DNA of 11,350 bases from Candidatus Brevefilum sp. (GCA_007119455.1 SKPR01000193.1:1-11350), one strand, 5' to 3'; counted from the stretch's first letter, positions 1 through 8,246 are shown. Notes: generated from the letters alone by a model not told the origin. Numbers and translations are program-made.

Positions 1-1147
1 CAGGGCAGACATAGAAATTGATCCCGGCCTGCTTGATTGCCATGGTTTCATCACTGAAAGGATGATCTTGTTCATAACCCCAATCCAACAGAATGATGTT
101 ATTCGGTAGATCCGAAAGCCGTTCAGGATGTTCAAGGATCATATCACCCCAAAATTGCATGGTAAACCCACGCCGGGTAACCTCCCAGTGCAGCGAAAGT
201 AAGAAATCCAGGTAAATCTGGTCCATGCCCTGAGCCTGAACAGCTGCTTTAGATTTTCCTTTTCCGACATCAAAAGTTTCATCACATCCCACATTAAACA
301 TGCGACTGGAAAAGTTGGGCAATAGTTGATCATATAATTCAGAGAGGAATGTAATGGTTTCAGGAAGTACCGGGGAAAGACTGAACGGTTCCTCCATGAC
401 ATGTCCCCATGGGGTTTGTATGGGGTCAGTTGTTTCAGCCAGGTGCTGATATTGGGGATGTTTTAGCCAGCGAGTCATATGGCCAAATGAATTCTGGTTG
501 GGTATCAGTTTTATAAAACGCTGGCGGCAGTAACGATCCAGCTCAATGATATTTTCGGGTGTTAAGGGTGAGGCGTCCTGCCAGACGGTTTCATGCCCGT
601 AATATGCAAAGGTGTGTTCGGTATAGAGCTGTATTTGATTAATTTTCCACGATGCCAATTCGTCAATCAGCATAAAAAGTGTGTCCATCCGGTACACTTT
701 GTCACGGCTGATATCGAGCATGACACCCCGGTCTTGAAAATCAGGCCAATCGATAATATCCAGGTAAGGCAATCTTTCACCAGAGCGTTGTGATAGGATT
801 TGCTTCAATGTTTGGATCCCGTAATATAAACCTGGTTCATCGACACCAATAACTTCAATGCCATTTTCACCTATCGTCAGGTGATAGCCCTGAGGATGTT
901 TCAGACTTTCCGTGTCGATCTCCAGCCTGGCTGCTATCCTCTCAGCCGGAATAGATTGACCAAGCGTTATTGACCAATTTTTCTTGTCATGATCAAATAT
1001 CGCATTTTTCAATTCTTTAGCAGAAGCAATAATTTGATCATTATGGGATGCACAAATTTGAATGACCCGATTCTGTTCAAGCCGGTGACTTCCTTTGTGA
1101 AAAACCAGTTGTCTTGGTGAGGGCAATAAGAGAAAATGGGGGTTCAC
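1..1147 (-). CDS. GH20-like beta-N-acetylhexosaminidase, 3' end outside window
   Basis: Likely a retaining hydrolase that removes terminal N-acetylhexosamine from chitin, peptidoglycan or glycan fragments. The reading frame stays open for 382 codons from a GTG start at 1147 to the window edge, so the C-terminus is missing. The GTG is chosen because AAAGGAG lies 5 nt upstream. Residues ~86-125 (GYHLTIGENGIEVIG, then GLYYGIQTLKQIL) resemble the small alpha/beta domain preceding GH20 catalytic domains. The barrel begins near residue 139 (DRGVMLDISRDK). VGCDET, with D289-E290, matches the Asp-Glu catalytic pair of GH20. FWGDM (332-336) and LDWGY (354-358) look like substrate-pocket segments. There is no signal peptide, so a cytosolic enzyme acting on imported oligosaccharides is inferred. 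It follows the operon terminator and is functionally unrelated to the redox genes. Family assignment is by motif reading; a related uncharacterised GH family is possible. Confidence 0.8.
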   Translation of the reverse strand, partial: MNPHFLLLPSPRQLVFHKGSHRLEQNRVIQICASHNDQIIASAKELKNAIFDHDKKNWSITLGQSIPAERIAARLEIDTESLKHPQGYHLTIGENGIEVIGVDEPGLYYGIQTLKQILSQRSGERLPYLDIIDWPDFQDRGVMLDISRDKVYRMDTLFMLIDELASWKINQIQLYTEHTFAYYGHETVWQDASPLTPENIIELDRYCRQRFIKLIPNQNSFGHMTRWLKHPQYQHLAETTDPIQTPWGHVMEEPFSLSPVLPETITFLSELYDQLLPNFSSRMFNVGCDETFDVGKGKSKAAVQAQGMDQIYLDFLLSLHWEVTRRGFTMQFWGDMILEHPERLSDLPNNIILLDWGYEQDHPFSDETMAIKQAGINFYVCP

Positions 1148-1284
1148 AATGACTCCTTTCGCATGGTTTTTGATTGAATGGTGGCTTATACTGGTTATAA
1201 CTAGATTGTGCCCAACCTAATAATAGACATTATTCCTGTATGATTTAATGTTACCGCCATTAGATTAATTATGTCCTCCATAAT
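1148..1284 (-). promoter_or_regulatory. Intergenic leader of the hexosaminidase gene, possible operator repeats
   Basis: This AT-rich stretch lies between the operon terminator and the GTG start of the hexosaminidase gene, so it should hold that gene's promoter. Seen: AAAGGAG just before the start; TATAAC and TATAAG hexamers near 1185-1200 that could serve as a -10, with no convincing -35 at the right distance; and three small inverted repeats: GTTATAAC at 1194-1201, AATAAT-4-ATTATT at 1219-1234, and TAATG-7-CATTA at 1246-1262. The last two could be operator half-sites for a local sugar regulator, but short AT-rich palindromes are common by chance. No RNA gene or small ORF is evident. Confidence 0.3.
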
Positions 1285-1320
1285 CAAAAAACCGGCCTAA
1301 TTGAAAACCAGGGCCGGTTT
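1285..1320 (-). terminator. Rho-independent terminator of the redox operon
   Basis: On the minus strand, a 9-bp perfect stem AAACCGGCC/GGCCGGTTT (arms 1312-1320 and 1289-1297, 14-nt loop) is followed directly by a run of T. It begins 20 nt after the TAG stop of the last polyferredoxin gene. The plus-strand reading has no T-run after the stem, so it is directional. It separates the seven-gene operon from the hexosaminidase gene. Confidence 0.9.
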
Positions 1321-1340
1321 GCTTGAGGAAATGAGATTAA

Positions 1341-2315
1341 CTATTTATCTTTTGTGAATTCTGGAAGGATATGACCCTGTAATGCAAGGATCAGGTCTTT
1401 CCGCTTGAGGGCGCGCTTGCGGTCAATTTCTACTGATTTGGCTTTGTCATCTGCCAATTTACGTAATACTTCAATCCAGGCTGCACTTTTTACCGGTTTG
1501 TGTTTAACCCGCCAACGCTCGACTTTGATGGCCAACTCGTCCGGATTGATAAGTTTCTCATATGATCGGGTTAAAGTTAACCCCTGTGACTCGAATGTGA
1601 AGGATTGTTCTTCAAATTCTGGCTTGATTGGACAGGCATGCATACAGGCCCCGCACTTAATACAATAATAATCCGCCAGCACAAGCTGGTTTTCTTGATT
1701 AATGTGTAAAGCCCGGGTCGGGCAGACATCGGCACATGCCAGGCAGCCCTCGACACATTTTTCTCGGTTCAACTCAACACTGCCCTCCCAGGGTTGAATG
1801 ACTTTGAAGGCACCATTGCTGGCCACTTCACATTGACGGCAGCGAATACAGTCTTCATAGCGGATTGCCATGGTTTGTTCTGACTGGTTATAGCTGATGA
1901 CCTCTGTCGGGCAGTTCTGAATGACAAAGTCCTTCAACGAAAAATCAAATTTTGATTTATCAAACTGGATATTACCCCTGACTTCCGGGAAGGCATCATA
2001 GGCCAACACGGGATTCTCGGGCTTATCATTGACCTGGATGTCGATGGCATGAACCGGGCAGATTTCAACGCAGATACCGCAAAAAACACAGGTCTCCGGA
2101 TCGACATCTACGCTGGGCTTAACGTCCATTCGGCCATCTTGGATTTGACCTTCCATATGAGTTAGAGCTTCTTTGGGGCAGGCAGTCGGACCCATCTGGC
2201 AACCAACACAGCGATCAAGATCCCATGTCATTCGATAATGCCGGGTGACCATTGGCCGTTCAAGTACCATCTGGTGTTCTGTTCGGTGTTTTATTGTTTT
2301 TCCACGGTTGCTCAT
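1341..2315 (-). CDS. Polyferredoxin (multi-[4Fe-4S] protein), last gene of the Hdr/hydrogenase operon
   Basis: Predicted 324-residue cytosolic electron-transfer protein with 19 Cys. Regular [4Fe-4S] motifs are C76-x2-C-x2-C-x3-C86, C187-x3-C-x2-C-x3-C198 and C218-x2-C-x2-C-x3-C228. Two more are irregular: C36-x2-C39-x6-C46-P lacks the usual middle Cys, and C156-x2-C159-x2-C162 lacks its fourth Cys, which the isolated C135-P could supply. Four or five clusters are likely. The ~90 residues after the last cluster are Lys/Arg-rich and helical-looking without a known domain. I chose Met at 2315 because AGGAG lies 7 nt upstream; the preceding gene's TAG stop is part of that ribosome binding site. 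An ATG at 2345 would overlap that gene and has no such site. By position it probably carries electrons between the hydrogenase/Hdr unit and soluble ferredoxin or another partner (inference), like MvhB/FwdF-type polyferredoxins. Confidence 0.85.
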   Translation of the reverse strand: MSNRGKTIKHRTEHQMVLERPMVTRHYRMTWDLDRCVGCQMGPTACPKEALTHMEGQIQDGRMDVKPSVDVDPETCVFCGICVEICPVHAIDIQVNDKPENPVLAYDAFPEVRGNIQFDKSKFDFSLKDFVIQNCPTEVISYNQSEQTMAIRYEDCIRCRQCEVASNGAFKVIQPWEGSVELNREKCVEGCLACADVCPTRALHINQENQLVLADYYCIKCGACMHACPIKPEFEEQSFTFESQGLTLTRSYEKLINPDELAIKVERWRVKHKPVKSAAWIEVLRKLADDKAKSVEIDRKRALKRKDLILALQGHILPEFTKDK

Positions 2316-2325
2316 TAAACGGCTC

Positions 2326-3792
2326 CTAATCCCTGCGGACTTCATCGATCAGTGTGTGCTTGTGATCAAAGAGCTTGATCTTGAGCGGGGTTTCACCCGG
2401 CTGGGCATGGGTAGCGCAACCCATACATGGATCATATGCCCGAAAAGCCATCTCGATTTTATTCAGGGCGGCATCTGTAATTGACTGACCAGCTTTGATC
2501 AATTCTCTGGCAGCTTTGACGATGGACATATCAATGGCGGCATAGTTATTGGTCGTACCTACAATCAGGTTGACCGATTGCACCAAACCACGTTCATCTG
2601 TCTGATAGTGATGGGTCAGAGTACCACGCGGTGCCTCTACGATACCGATGCCTTCTGTTGGGATTTCTGTGGGAATGGTATGGACGTTCGGATCGGTGAT
2701 GCTTTCATCAGAGGCGAGTTCTACAGATCGTTCGGCCGCATAAAGCATTTCAATTAACCGCGCCCAATGGGTGGCCAGTGTTGAATGGACCGGCTTACCG
2801 CCCAGTGTGTCAAAAAATTTCTCATACATTGCCTGTGCTTCCGGTGTTGCCATCCCATCAGCCACATTCAACCTTGAAAGGGGCGAGGCGCGGTAGACAC
2901 CGCTCTGTTCGCCATCTGTAAAACCTTTCCATCCTATGTCTTTTAGATAAGGGAATTTCAAATAAGTCCACGGCTCTATGTGTTCTGCGATCACATCCAG
3001 ATATTCCTCAGGACCATATTTCACCACCTCCACTCCCGCAGGAGAAACAACGCGAACTTTTCCATCATAGAAATTGACATTATTATTTTCATCCACGAGA
3101 CCCATGTAGTAAGTCTGATGCGCAAAGGCGTCACTGGTGATCATGTCAACGTAGGATGGGTTGCCAAGGACAATATCGTCAAACAACTGCAGTGATTCTT
3201 TGGCAAATTCTACAGAACGCAAGGCTCGTTTCAGAATGTCCAGACGATCTGGTTCACTGATGGGTTTACTAACACCGCCCACGATGGCACTGACGGAATG
3301 AATATAGCGGCCACCGATGATGGCGGCGATTTCATGATTGTCCTTGAGCAGTTGCATGACTTTTGCGCCGAATTCTTTGCCAACTTTGCGTACGACACCA
3401 AGAATATTGCGTTCGGCCTTGGGCGCATCAGGGCCGACCACAAAATCCGGACCACCCAAAATGTAAAAATGGGTGGCGTGATCTGCGACGAAAAAAGCGG
3501 AATACATTAATTCCCGGAGTTTTATCGCTGTGGGTGGTGGCTCAACGTGGTAAACGGCATCACCGGCTTTTGCAGCGGCCATGTGATGGGCAATAGGACA
3601 GACGCCGCAGATACGTTGGGTGATGCGGGGCATCTCTTCAACCGGGCGTCCTTCACAGAACTTTTCAAACCCACGCAGTTCGGGGATGATCAGATAGGCA
3701 TTGGCCAGGTCGCCATCTTCATTCAGAAAAAGATCGACTCGTGCATGTCCTTCCAGGCGTGTGATCGGGTCAATACTGATCTTTTGTTTCAT
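2326..3792 (-). CDS. mvhA: [NiFe] hydrogenase large subunit, F420-non-reducing (Mvh, group 3) type
   Basis: Catalytic subunit that splits or forms H2 at a NiFe(CN)2CO centre. The 488-residue product starts with ISIDPITRLEGHARV, the classic large-subunit opening. Ni ligands are visible as R60-ICGVC (C62, C65) and D-P-C456-M-G-C459-A-T-H462. The 26 residues after H462 are a C-terminal tail of the kind removed by a maturation endopeptidase, expected after that His. Both C-terminal Ni-ligand positions are Cys, so it is not a VhuU-like selenoprotein. Start choice: Met at 3792 has AAGGA 7 nt upstream, formed in part by the small-subunit TAA stop. The ATG at 3810 (6 residues longer) lies inside the small-subunit gene without a good site. 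It follows the small subunit and precedes a polyferredoxin, as in Mvh/Vhu operons. No maturation genes (hyp, protease) are in the window. Confidence 0.95.
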   Translation of the reverse strand: MKQKISIDPITRLEGHARVDLFLNEDGDLANAYLIIPELRGFEKFCEGRPVEEMPRITQRICGVCPIAHHMAAAKAGDAVYHVEPPPTAIKLRELMYSAFFVADHATHFYILGGPDFVVGPDAPKAERNILGVVRKVGKEFGAKVMQLLKDNHEIAAIIGGRYIHSVSAIVGGVSKPISEPDRLDILKRALRSVEFAKESLQLFDDIVLGNPSYVDMITSDAFAHQTYYMGLVDENNNVNFYDGKVRVVSPAGVEVVKYGPEEYLDVIAEHIEPWTYLKFPYLKDIGWKGFTDGEQSGVYRASPLSRLNVADGMATPEAQAMYEKFFDTLGGKPVHSTLATHWARLIEMLYAAERSVELASDESITDPNVHTIPTEIPTEGIGIVEAPRGTLTHHYQTDERGLVQSVNLIVGTTNNYAAIDMSIVKAARELIKAGQSITDAALNKIEMAFRAYDPCMGCATHAQPGETPLKIKLFDHKHTLIDEVRRD

Positions 3793-3802
3793 TTGAAATT
3801 CC

Positions 3803-4771
3803 TTACTCATATTTCATCCGGCTCATGATTGAATGGGCTAGACCAAAACGATAAAACGAACCGGCAGGGTCAACGATGGTATTGAGGATGGTTTGGAGCT
3901 TATCGGGGTCTTCGGTATCGATCATTGCACCTATGGCGCTGGCCAGCTTGGCACCCTGGTCTTGGACGCCTTCAGCCGGACCATAGCAACCACGGCAGGG
4001 CATATTTCCTTCAAGACAAGGGGTACCACATCCAGCACGGGTGGCTGGACCGCAACAGATCACACCCTGTGTCAGGAAGCAGGTAATCGGGTCTAATTCA
4101 ACTTCATGAGGGCGTTTGAACTCGTTGATCCGAAAACCGGTTTCGGCTTTATCCCGGGAGCAGACATCACAAACGCTTCTGCCATCAGCCCCCAGCACCG
4201 ATCCTCTGGCCGGCAGGTTTCCATTAAGGACAGCCTGGAACACGATCCATACCTGGTCAACAACTGGCGGGCAACCGGGCATAAAATAATCGATGTTCAC
4301 AATCTCGCCCAGATATTTAACATGATCGAAAAGTGTGGGCAGATCAATGTCCCCTTCTGGCATTGTGGTGGTTTTCTGGGGCCTGGTTCCACGGCTGTCG
4401 TCAATTGAAGGGCTGGTATCAAACACTCGCTGGCAAAGGGATTCGATATCGTACATATTCGCCAGACCGGGGATACCGCCCATATGCGCGCAGGAACCAA
4501 AGGCAATCATTGTTTTTGATTTTTGGCGCAACAGATGGGCCATCTCTTCGTTTTCGCTATTCCGGATGGCGCCATTAAAGAAGCATACATCAATTTCTTC
4601 ATCGGCCATTTGCCTGACATCATCATATTTAAAATCCATCGCAGCCGGCCAGAAGACGATATCAGCCTGTTCTGAGACATCAACCAGCCGCATCCCTAAT
4701 TCAGTGATGGTGATCTCACAACCACCGCAGCTGGCAGCCCAATAAAAGGCCAGTTTTGGTTTTGCGGTCAT
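3803..4771 (-). CDS. mvhG: [NiFe] hydrogenase small subunit, F420-non-reducing (Mvh) type
   Basis: Electron-relay subunit (322 residues) pairing with the large subunit. The proximal [4Fe-4S] cluster ligands are C15-G-G-C18, C94 (GSCAHMGG) and C167 (PGCPP). The C-terminal part holds further clusters: C201-x2-C204, C231, C239/C240, C248, C252, C259 and C262 (PCRGCYGP). There is no Tat signal peptide, so it is a cytosolic enzyme, as expected for group 3 hydrogenases. The ATG shares one base with the upstream TAA (TAATG), and AAGGAGG sits 8 nt before it, so it is probably translationally coupled to the HdrC-MvhD fusion gene. In Mvh complexes this subunit hands electrons to MvhD; both MvhD-like domains here are encoded just upstream. 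Confidence 0.95.
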   Translation of the reverse strand: MTAKPKLAFYWAASCGGCEITITELGMRLVDVSEQADIVFWPAAMDFKYDDVRQMADEEIDVCFFNGAIRNSENEEMAHLLRQKSKTMIAFGSCAHMGGIPGLANMYDIESLCQRVFDTSPSIDDSRGTRPQKTTTMPEGDIDLPTLFDHVKYLGEIVNIDYFMPGCPPVVDQVWIVFQAVLNGNLPARGSVLGADGRSVCDVCSRDKAETGFRINEFKRPHEVELDPITCFLTQGVICCGPATRAGCGTPCLEGNMPCRGCYGPAEGVQDQGAKLASAIGAMIDTEDPDKLQTILNTIVDPAGSFYRFGLAHSIMSRMKYE

Positions 4772-5727
4772 TATACGGCCTCCTTGATGTCAAACAATGC
4801 GCTGAGCATGCCATCTACTTCATGGCGAATCCGTCCACGATCCTGTGTGCCAATTTGGACGAATTGGATTTGTTTTTCTGGCAGGTTCATTTGACCTAAT
4901 AATGAATCAAGCAGTCCCATTTTACAGGTGGCAGCATAATTGCCGCGTTTATAGTGACATTCGCCTGGTTTGCAACCGCACACCAAAACACCACGAACGC
5001 CGGAATCAAGGGCCATTAATGCATGTTGGGGGTCAATTCGGCCTGTACAGGGAATATGCACGATATTGACCTGATCAGGCGGATAGCTCTCCAGGATTTT
5101 GAGATCATCTTCAGCTCGCAAAGACCAATCACAGATAAAGGTAATCAGGGTCGGCGGTTTGCTTTCTGGTGTTGGGATCTGAGCTTCAATCTCAGTGTTG
5201 GTGACACCTTCTCTCCCGATAGCGCTCAGCGGACAAGCGCCGACGCAGGTTCCACAGCCCATGCATTTGTTCTGGTCAACCTGTGAAAGACGATCAACTT
5301 CACCATTGACTTCTTTCTCAAATAAAGAAGGTGCTTCGTAGGGGCAGACCATGGCACAAATGCCACAGCCAGAACAAAGGTCTTCATCCACAGAAACTGC
5401 AATCAAAGGGGAGGTAAAACCAGCTTCGACAGCCAGATGTTTGACAGCTGTGATCACCTGAGAGATATGAATTTCCTGGGGGCAGGCTTCATAACATAAA
5501 TCACATTCAGAGCATAACCATGTGGTTGGGTCCAAATAGGCATCAGTTTTCAAATCCATCATGACCATTCGCAATAGCCGGCGGGGATTGTATGCCGGAT
5601 CAACTTTTTGTTGAATCAAACATTTACTGACGCATGTCCCGCATGAATAGCATAGTTCCAGATGTTCTCCACCCGGGATTGCTTTGACTTCGCTGGCAAA
5701 GGTTATTGTGGTTGGCAGGTGACTCAT
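4771..5727 (-). CDS. HdrC-like / 2[4Fe-4S] ferredoxin / MvhD-like fusion protein
   Basis: A 318-residue protein with three modules. Residues ~20-100 are HdrC-like, with C26-x2-C-x2-C-x3-C36 and C72-x2-C-x2-C-x3-C82. Residues ~112-170 are a two-cluster ferredoxin, with C118/121/124/128 and C155/158/161/165. Residues ~193-318 resemble MvhD ([2Fe-2S] delta subunit), with C199, C227, C250, C252 and C257. The usual MvhD C-x-W-C motif is C199-D-W-S202, so one Cys is lost; whether a [2Fe-2S] cluster still forms is uncertain. The start codon overlaps the hdrA stop (ATGA), and AAGGAG lies 5 nt upstream. By analogy with Hdr-Mvh complexes it probably wires the hydrogenase to HdrA, or links HdrA to a second acceptor in place of a separate HdrC. 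No HdrB-like CCG domain is fused or adjacent. Confidence 0.9.
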   Translation of the reverse strand: MSHLPTTITFASEVKAIPGGEHLELCYSCGTCVSKCLIQQKVDPAYNPRRLLRMVMMDLKTDAYLDPTTWLCSECDLCYEACPQEIHISQVITAVKHLAVEAGFTSPLIAVSVDEDLCSGCGICAMVCPYEAPSLFEKEVNGEVDRLSQVDQNKCMGCGTCVGACPLSAIGREGVTNTEIEAQIPTPESKPPTLITFICDWSLRAEDDLKILESYPPDQVNIVHIPCTGRIDPQHALMALDSGVRGVLVCGCKPGECHYKRGNYAATCKMGLLDSLLGQMNLPEKQIQFVQIGTQDRGRIRHEVDGMLSALFDIKEAV

Positions 5728-8246
5728 GCGGGCTCCTTTTGCTCTTTGATGGCCCTCACAAGCGTGTCTCCATACGCCATCGCTTCCGGCACACCAGGTA
5801 CACCCGGGAATCGTTTCAACCGTTTTTCCATGTCGGGCTGAAGCTTTTCAATTTCTTCTTTGAGTGCTTCAGGCGGCATATTGTCTAAAACGGTCTGCAT
5901 TTCATTCAAGACTCGGGCATATTTATCACCTTCTGCTGCGCTGATCCATTCCACTCGGAAACGGCCATCAGTCATGCCCATCCGGTCAAAGATCTTTTTT
6001 AACCGATCGGCCCGTTTGGCACCAATTAACTGCCCGGTAATGTAGTGGCAATCCTGGGGATGGCATCCCGAATAAAGGACTCCCCCAGCGCCTAACCGAT
6101 AGGCTTCGTAGATAAAATCCGAATCCATCCGGGCAGAACACATTACTTTGATGCCGCGCTCATTGGCTGTGTACTCAAAATGGCTGGTACCGGCCAGATC
6201 AGCGCCACCGTAAGAACACCAATGGCAGCGGAACGCCAGGATTTTTTCTTCTGGCTTATCTGCCAATAATGCTCGCATTTGTGCAAGGATTTGGGCATCG
6301 GTGTAATGGAGTTGGGTAATGGCGTCTTCTGGGCATTCAGCCACACAGCCGCCACAGCCATGGCATTTAGCTGTGATTATTTCAGCAGCTTTATCGCCCT
6401 CGATGACAACAGCGCCATAGGGGCAGGCTTTGACACATAAACCGCAAGCTCGACCTCTCGTTTCAGCAGAGCAGCGTTCAGGCCAGACAACCGCGATGGT
6501 TGGTTCGATTTCCCATCTTGTTGAGTGGAGAATCCGGCTGGCTCGGGCTGCTGCAGCTGAACCTTGGGCCACGCTGCTGGGAATATCCTTCGGCCCCTGG
6601 CAGGCGCCAGCAAAGAATATACCATCGGTGGGGCTGTCCATCGGTCGTAATTTGGGATGGTATTCCATATACCAACCACCAGGACTTTGGGCAACGTTCA
6701 GCACTGAGCTCATATGGTTTTGATCCGGCTGTGGTATGGCAGCCTGGTTGAGCATGATCATGTCGTATTCATTTTCGATGACACGGCCAAGCGAGATATC
6801 CTCAGAGTGAATGAAGAGATTGTGGGTTGTTTCATCTTCGGTGATCAGGCTGGGACGGCCATGGATAAAATGAATGCCCATCTCACGAGCCCTGTCGTAA
6901 AACTCTTCATAACCTTTGGAAGGGGTGCGGATATCCATGTAATAGATGGTGATATCCATGGCTGGGTTCATTTGTTTAAGTAAAACCGCATTCTTTATTG
7001 AATACATGCAGCAGAAATTGGAGCATGATGGTATATAGCGTTTATCACGGGAGCCGACACAGTTGATGAAGGCTAACTTCAGGGGATTTTTACGATCACT
7101 GGGACGGATCAGATTGCCTGAAGTCGGTCCAGCCGAGTTATTAAGGCGTTCCATTTCCATGGAAGTGATGACGTTAGGAAAGCGTCCGTAGCCGTATTCG
7201 GCCATCACACTCGGGTCAAAGTGGCCAAAACCAGTGGCAACGACAATCGCACCAATATTTTCTCTGACCAGCTGATCTTCCTGGCTGAAATCAATCGCCT
7301 CAAGGGGGCCGCAGGCTTCCACGCATTTATAACAATGGATGCAGGCATCCAGATCAATGTTATAAATCAACGGAACCGATTGGCTCATCGGAACATAGGC
7401 AGCCTTGCGAGGTGCCAGGTTTATTTCAAAATAATTGGGTACCTCAATCGGGCAAACCTTTGCACAGTCACCACAACCATTGCAGCGGTCTGCCAGAACA
7501 TGTTTGGCTTTTTCACGTAGTGTAACCTTGAAATTACCGACGAAACCTTCTACTTTGTCGACTTCTGTATAAGTTCGGACATCAATTCGGGGTTGACGCG
7601 CCGCGTCAACCATTTTGGGTGCGAGTATTCATATACTGCAGTCCATGGTGGGGAAGGTCTTATTAAGTTGGGCCATGACCCCACCGATAGTCGGTTCCTT
7701 TTCTACCAGGATGGTCTCAATCCCCTGTTCAGCCAGATCAAGTGAGGCACTGATACCAGCCACACCGCCTCCGATGACCAGAGCCCTTTGAGTGACTGGG
7801 ACATCAATCATGTCGAGGGAGGTCAGAAAACGTGTTTTGGCCACGGCTGAAGCGGTCAGGTCTTTGGCTTTTTCAAGCGCGCCTTCTCGATCATGACCAT
7901 GAGCCCAGGTACATTGTTCGCGGATATTGGCCATTTCCATCAAGAAGGGATTTAAACCTGCTTCTGAAACAGCAGCCCGAAAAGTCGGTTCGTGCATTCG
8001 CACAGAACAGGCAGAGACAACCACCCGGTTCAGTTTATATTTTTCGATATCTTCTTTTATCAAGCGTTGCCCCGAATCAGCACAGGCATATAAAGTGTCT
8101 GTGGCATGGACAACATCCGGTAGACCTTCAGCAAATTGGACGACTTCTTCAGGATCAATGACGCCAGCGATATTGCTGCCGCAGTGGCAGACGTAAACAC
8201 CAATCCGTAATTCCTCGTTATTTACTTCGTCAGGTTGATGGCTCAT
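5724..8246 (-). CDS. hdrA: HdrA-MvhD flavoprotein, selenoprotein read through in-frame TGA (Sec206)
   Basis: Electron-bifurcating FAD subunit of heterodisulfide-reductase-type complexes, 840 residues when the TGA at 7629-7631 is read as selenocysteine. Domains: N-terminal HdrA domain (~14-135; C20, C22, C55, C80); FAD-binding GGGVAG at 159-164; C203-S-I-U206 followed by ILAPKMVD, where homologues have C-S-I-C; inserted ferredoxin with C255/258/261/265 and C302/305/308/312; the HdrA-specific C396, C408 and C412-C413 group; a second ferredoxin with C592/601/604/608 and C628/631/634/638; and an MvhD domain with C674, C677, C703, C728 and C733. The 205- and 629-codon segments share one frame, and the internal ATG at 7613 has no ribosome binding site. 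The true start overlaps the ferredoxin gene's stop (ATGA), with AAGGA 7 nt before it. A nonsense mutation is the alternative, but domain continuity, the exact Cys position and the hairpin after the TGA argue for Sec. Confidence 0.9.
7591..7611 (-). promoter_or_regulatory. Candidate bacterial SECIS element in hdrA mRNA
   Basis: A perfect 10-bp inverted repeat around one central base. In the mRNA it can fold into a 9-bp stem (5' arm GGUUGACGC, 3' arm GCGUCAACC) with apical loop GGC. The stem starts 18 nt after the TGA and the loop 26 nt after it. Published bacterial SECIS models, as I recall them, require a short stem-loop inside the coding region with the apical loop roughly 16-37 nt after the UGA and a G among the first loop bases; this fits. 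It would recruit SelB with Sec-tRNA to the ribosome. Confidence 0.75.
7629..7631 (-). other. In-frame TGA, predicted selenocysteine codon (Sec206 of HdrA)
   Basis: The codon series around it reads C-S-I-TGA-I-L-A-P-K-M-V-D. HdrA proteins carry C-S-I-C-I-L-A-P-K-M here, so TGA replaces a conserved Cys exactly and gives a C-x-x-U pair next to the flavin domain. HdrA of Methanococcus-type methanogens is an established selenoprotein. A sequencing error of one base (TGC or TGT to TGA) would look the same apart from the hairpin just downstream. Confidence 0.85.

Noticed and set aside
139..402. An 87-codon minus-strand ORF
   Set aside because: It lies in another frame of the GTG-started hexosaminidase gene, whose frame is open for 382 codons with recognisable motifs; the short ORF has no family resemblance.
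1289..1320. A CRISPR repeat or mobile-element end
   Set aside because: The GC-rich inverted repeat is single, followed by a T-run on the minus strand, and sits directly after an operon; it is an intrinsic terminator. No repeat arrays, transposase or integrase genes were seen anywhere in the window.
2326..3792. Selenocysteine in the hydrogenase large subunit (VhuU-like) or in the MvhD domains (VhuD-like)
   Set aside because: The relevant codons encode Cys (or Ser in the fused MvhD), and no in-frame TGA interrupts these genes.
4335..4745. A 136-codon plus-strand ORF
   Set aside because: It is antisense to the hydrogenase small subunit gene, with no recognisable domain; a shadow of a conserved gene.
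7614..7631. Reading hdrA as two separate genes (205 and 629 residues) or as a pseudogene
   Set aside because: The frame is continuous through the TGA, the second part lacks a ribosome binding site, all domain motifs are intact on both sides, and the TGA replaces exactly a conserved Cys with a SECIS-like hairpin after it.
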